8,246 nucleotides of DNA from Petrotoga sp. UBA5851 (GTDB taxonomy: Bacteria > Thermotogota > Thermotogae > Petrotogales > Petrotogaceae). Below, in pieces: positions 6,941-8,246 of the stretch. The stretch lies in the NCBI GenBank assembly GCA_002431635.1, contig DJGH01000039.1, forward strand, positions 33,636 to 41,881, given 5' to 3'. The notes beneath the pieces were generated by a model that searched no databases, had not been told where the DNA came from, and worked only from the letters and a program-made list of their open reading frames with translations. Each line of letters starts with the position of its first letter. The first letter of the stretch is position 1. A program made the position numbers and the translations under genes.

Positions 6941-8153
6941 GGAAACTATGCGGTCGCTTTTGACCAATAAGATGAGGACCTTTCTTTCGATGCTTGGAAT
7001 AATAATCGGAGTTATGGCGGTAATAACCGTTACTGCACTTGGACAGGGTACAACCAGCAGAGTGAGTGAGATGATGAACTCACTTGGTTCGAATGTAATA
7101 CTTGTAGAACAAGGCTATATGGGCGGATATGGAGGGATGTCTCTTTCGTCAGTCAAAAATGCTCTTTCTGTTCAGGATGTAGACAATATAAGAAGCATGG
7201 CACCGAGTGTAAAGTATGTGGTTCCGGTTTTAAGCCCCGGGCTTGAACTTCAGTATGAGAAAAGAACTGTTTATTCCATGACTATTGCAAGCCGTCCGGA
7301 GTTTTTTGAGATGATGGGTCTTGAGACTCAGGCCGGAAGGATACTTGACTATGAAGACGAAAAAAACGTTTCCAAAGTATGCATTATAGGCGCTGATCTT
7401 GCCCTTGAACTTTTTAAACAGTCTGATCCCATAGGGAAAACAGTATTTTTAAATCAAAACTACGGCGAGTCAGGCCGCAAGACATCTGTCCAGGTTGTAG
7501 GAGTATTAAAGAAGACGGGGAGTAAGTTTTTCTTCAATGCTGACAGAACGGTTTTTCTGCCTTACTCAACCGGAGATATGAGAATTAGGCAGTCCAACGG
7601 AGCTCTTGACAGTATAATTGTTTCTGCCAAGGATGGTCTATCTGCCAAGGCCTGTCTTGAGATAAACTATGTTCTGTACTTAAGACTGAAAAATATACAG
7701 AAGTATGTCATCACGGCGCAGGAGTCCCTTTCACAGATGGTCGGACAGGTTACCGGAGTGATAAATCTTGTTCTCATGGCAATTGCAGGGATATCGTTGC
7801 TTGTAGGTGGTATTGGTATAATGAATATTATGCTTGTTTCGGTTACCGAAAGAACAAGGGAAATAGGAATTAAAAAAGCTATAGGTGCCTCGCGCAAAAG
7901 GATTCTTCTTGAATTTCTTGTTGAAAGTATTATGATCACATTTGTAGCGGGTGTGATAGGTATTGTTTTTGGTATAGGTCTTTCAAAGCTTATTGAAAGT
8001 TTAGCTGCTCAGTATGAACTGAAAGCTGTAATGTCACTGCCATCAATCCTTATTGCATTCGGGGTTTCGTCTGCTATAGGCCTGTTTTTTGGTATTTATC
8101 CTGCCAACAAGGCATCAAAACTTAGCCCGATAGAGGCTTTAAGATATGAATAA
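6927..8153 (+). CDS. MacB/FtsX-family ABC exporter permease
   Basis: The complete 408-residue permease has the four-helix MacB layout. An amphipathic N-terminus (MEILKETMRSLLTNKMRTF) leads into TM1 (about 18-38). A periplasmic domain of about 240 residues (39-277) follows, then TM2 (about 278-303), TM3 (about 328-352) and TM4 (about 369-391). The family's hallmark lies at 294-321: GGIGIMNIMLVSVTERTREI runs into GIKKAIGASRKR, the cytoplasmic coupling region that docks on the ATPase. The tail PANKASKLSPIEALRYE is also typical. No nucleotide-binding domain is fused, so it needs the separate ATPase just upstream. MacB-type pumps act as mechanotransmitters that push cargo from the periplasm through TolC rather than moving it across the inner membrane; known cargos include peptides, lipoproteins and macrolides. 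The cargo here is unknown. The start is TTG 6927, with AGAGGTGA 6 bases before it. Confidence 0.95.
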   Translation: MEILKETMRSLLTNKMRTFLSMLGIIIGVMAVITVTALGQGTTSRVSEMMNSLGSNVILVEQGYMGGYGGMSLSSVKNALSVQDVDNIRSMAPSVKYVVPVLSPGLELQYEKRTVYSMTIASRPEFFEMMGLETQAGRILDYEDEKNVSKVCIIGADLALELFKQSDPIGKTVFLNQNYGESGRKTSVQVVGVLKKTGSKFFFNADRTVFLPYSTGDMRIRQSNGALDSIIVSAKDGLSAKACLEINYVLYLRLKNIQKYVITAQESLSQMVGQVTGVINLVLMAIAGISLLVGGIGIMNIMLVSVTERTREIGIKKAIGASRKRILLEFLVESIMITFVAGVIGIVFGIGLSKLIESLAAQYELKAVMSLPSILIAFGVSSAIGLFFGIYPANKASKLSPIEALRYE

Positions 8154-8246
8154 AGGAATGTTTTCTTTTTTTTCTAAACATAGCTTTATTTTAACCAAAA
8201 AGTAACTAATGAGAGGTATAATGTATATAATTATAAAATAAGTATT
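8154..8246 (+). other. AT-rich tail after the operon with no gene; weak terminator-like signals
   Basis: This 93-base stretch runs to the window edge. It holds a T-rich tract (8161-8173) and an inverted repeat ATGTTT (8158-8163) with AAACAT (8176-8181), a 6-pair AT-rich stem with a 12-base loop, followed by T-rich sequence at 8185-8192. The stem is too weak to be called a confident intrinsic terminator. Tiny open frames from ATGs at 8209 and 8221 end at 8241 and are too short to call. Confidence 0.4.
8191..8231 (+). promoter_or_regulatory. Possible promoter for a gene beyond the right edge
   Basis: A perfect TATAAT occurs at 8217-8222 and again at 8226-8231. The best -35 candidate for the first is TTAACC (8191-8196; 4 of 6 matches to TTGACA), but the spacing of 20 bases is longer than ideal. 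In such AT-rich sequence TATAAT boxes also arise by chance, so this is a weak call. Confidence 0.3.

Noticed and set aside
8121..8173. Possible intrinsic terminator: AGCC/GGCT stem (8124-8138) before the T-run at 8161
   Set aside because: The stem has only 4 pairs, lies in the conserved coding tail of the permease, and is more than 20 bases from the T-run.
8209..8241. Tiny open frame of 10 codons near the right edge
   Set aside because: Too short and AT-rich, with overlapping promoter-like boxes; nothing supports translation.

Overview
The window is a densely packed, one-direction stretch (all genes on the + strand) from a moderately AT-rich bacterium. It reads as a diderm (two-membrane) organism, because it carries a TolC-like outer membrane factor, a periplasmic adaptor and a probable outer-membrane beta-barrel. 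Codon use is rich in ATA (Ile), CTT (Leu) and AGA/AGG (Arg), and TTG starts follow strong Shine-Dalgarno sequences. This would fit Thermotogota or another deep-branching diderm, but the phylum assignment is a low-confidence guess. I see no rRNA, tRNA, mobile element or CRISPR array.

Region 1 (1-2856): the 3' end of an ABC transporter ATPase gene, cut by the window edge, is followed after 3 bases by a large exported protein of 825 residues. That protein has a zinc-metallopeptidase (gluzincin, peptidase MA-like) head, a TolB/WD40-like beta-propeller middle, and a C-terminal third that looks like outer-membrane beta-strands. The tight spacing suggests co-expression. The permease for this ATPase is not in the window and is probably upstream.

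Region 2 (2901-8153): a five-gene tripartite efflux operon in the order TolC-like 1 (333 aa), TolC-like 2 (432 aa), membrane fusion protein (355 aa), LolD/MacB-type ATPase (232 aa) and MacB/FtsX-type permease (408 aa). Every junction within it is an overlap of 4, 4, 20 or 14 bases. Together these parts would make a complete ATP-driven exporter across both membranes. The ATPase and permease are separate polypeptides (YknY/YknZ or LolD-like layout), unlike the fused E. coli MacB. No substrate or peptide-maturation gene is visible, so the cargo is unknown.

The most unusual point is the TolC pair. The first homolog keeps the two-fold helical coiled-coil repeat of TolC but appears to lack the beta-strands that form the outer membrane barrel, while the second homolog has them. 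The accompanying adaptor has a very short helical hairpin. A barrel-less TolC-like subunit could extend or partner the periplasmic tunnel; this is inference.

Region 3 (8154-8246): a 93-base AT-rich tail without a gene, holding a weak inverted repeat, T-runs and TATAAT boxes that may be a promoter for a gene beyond the window.
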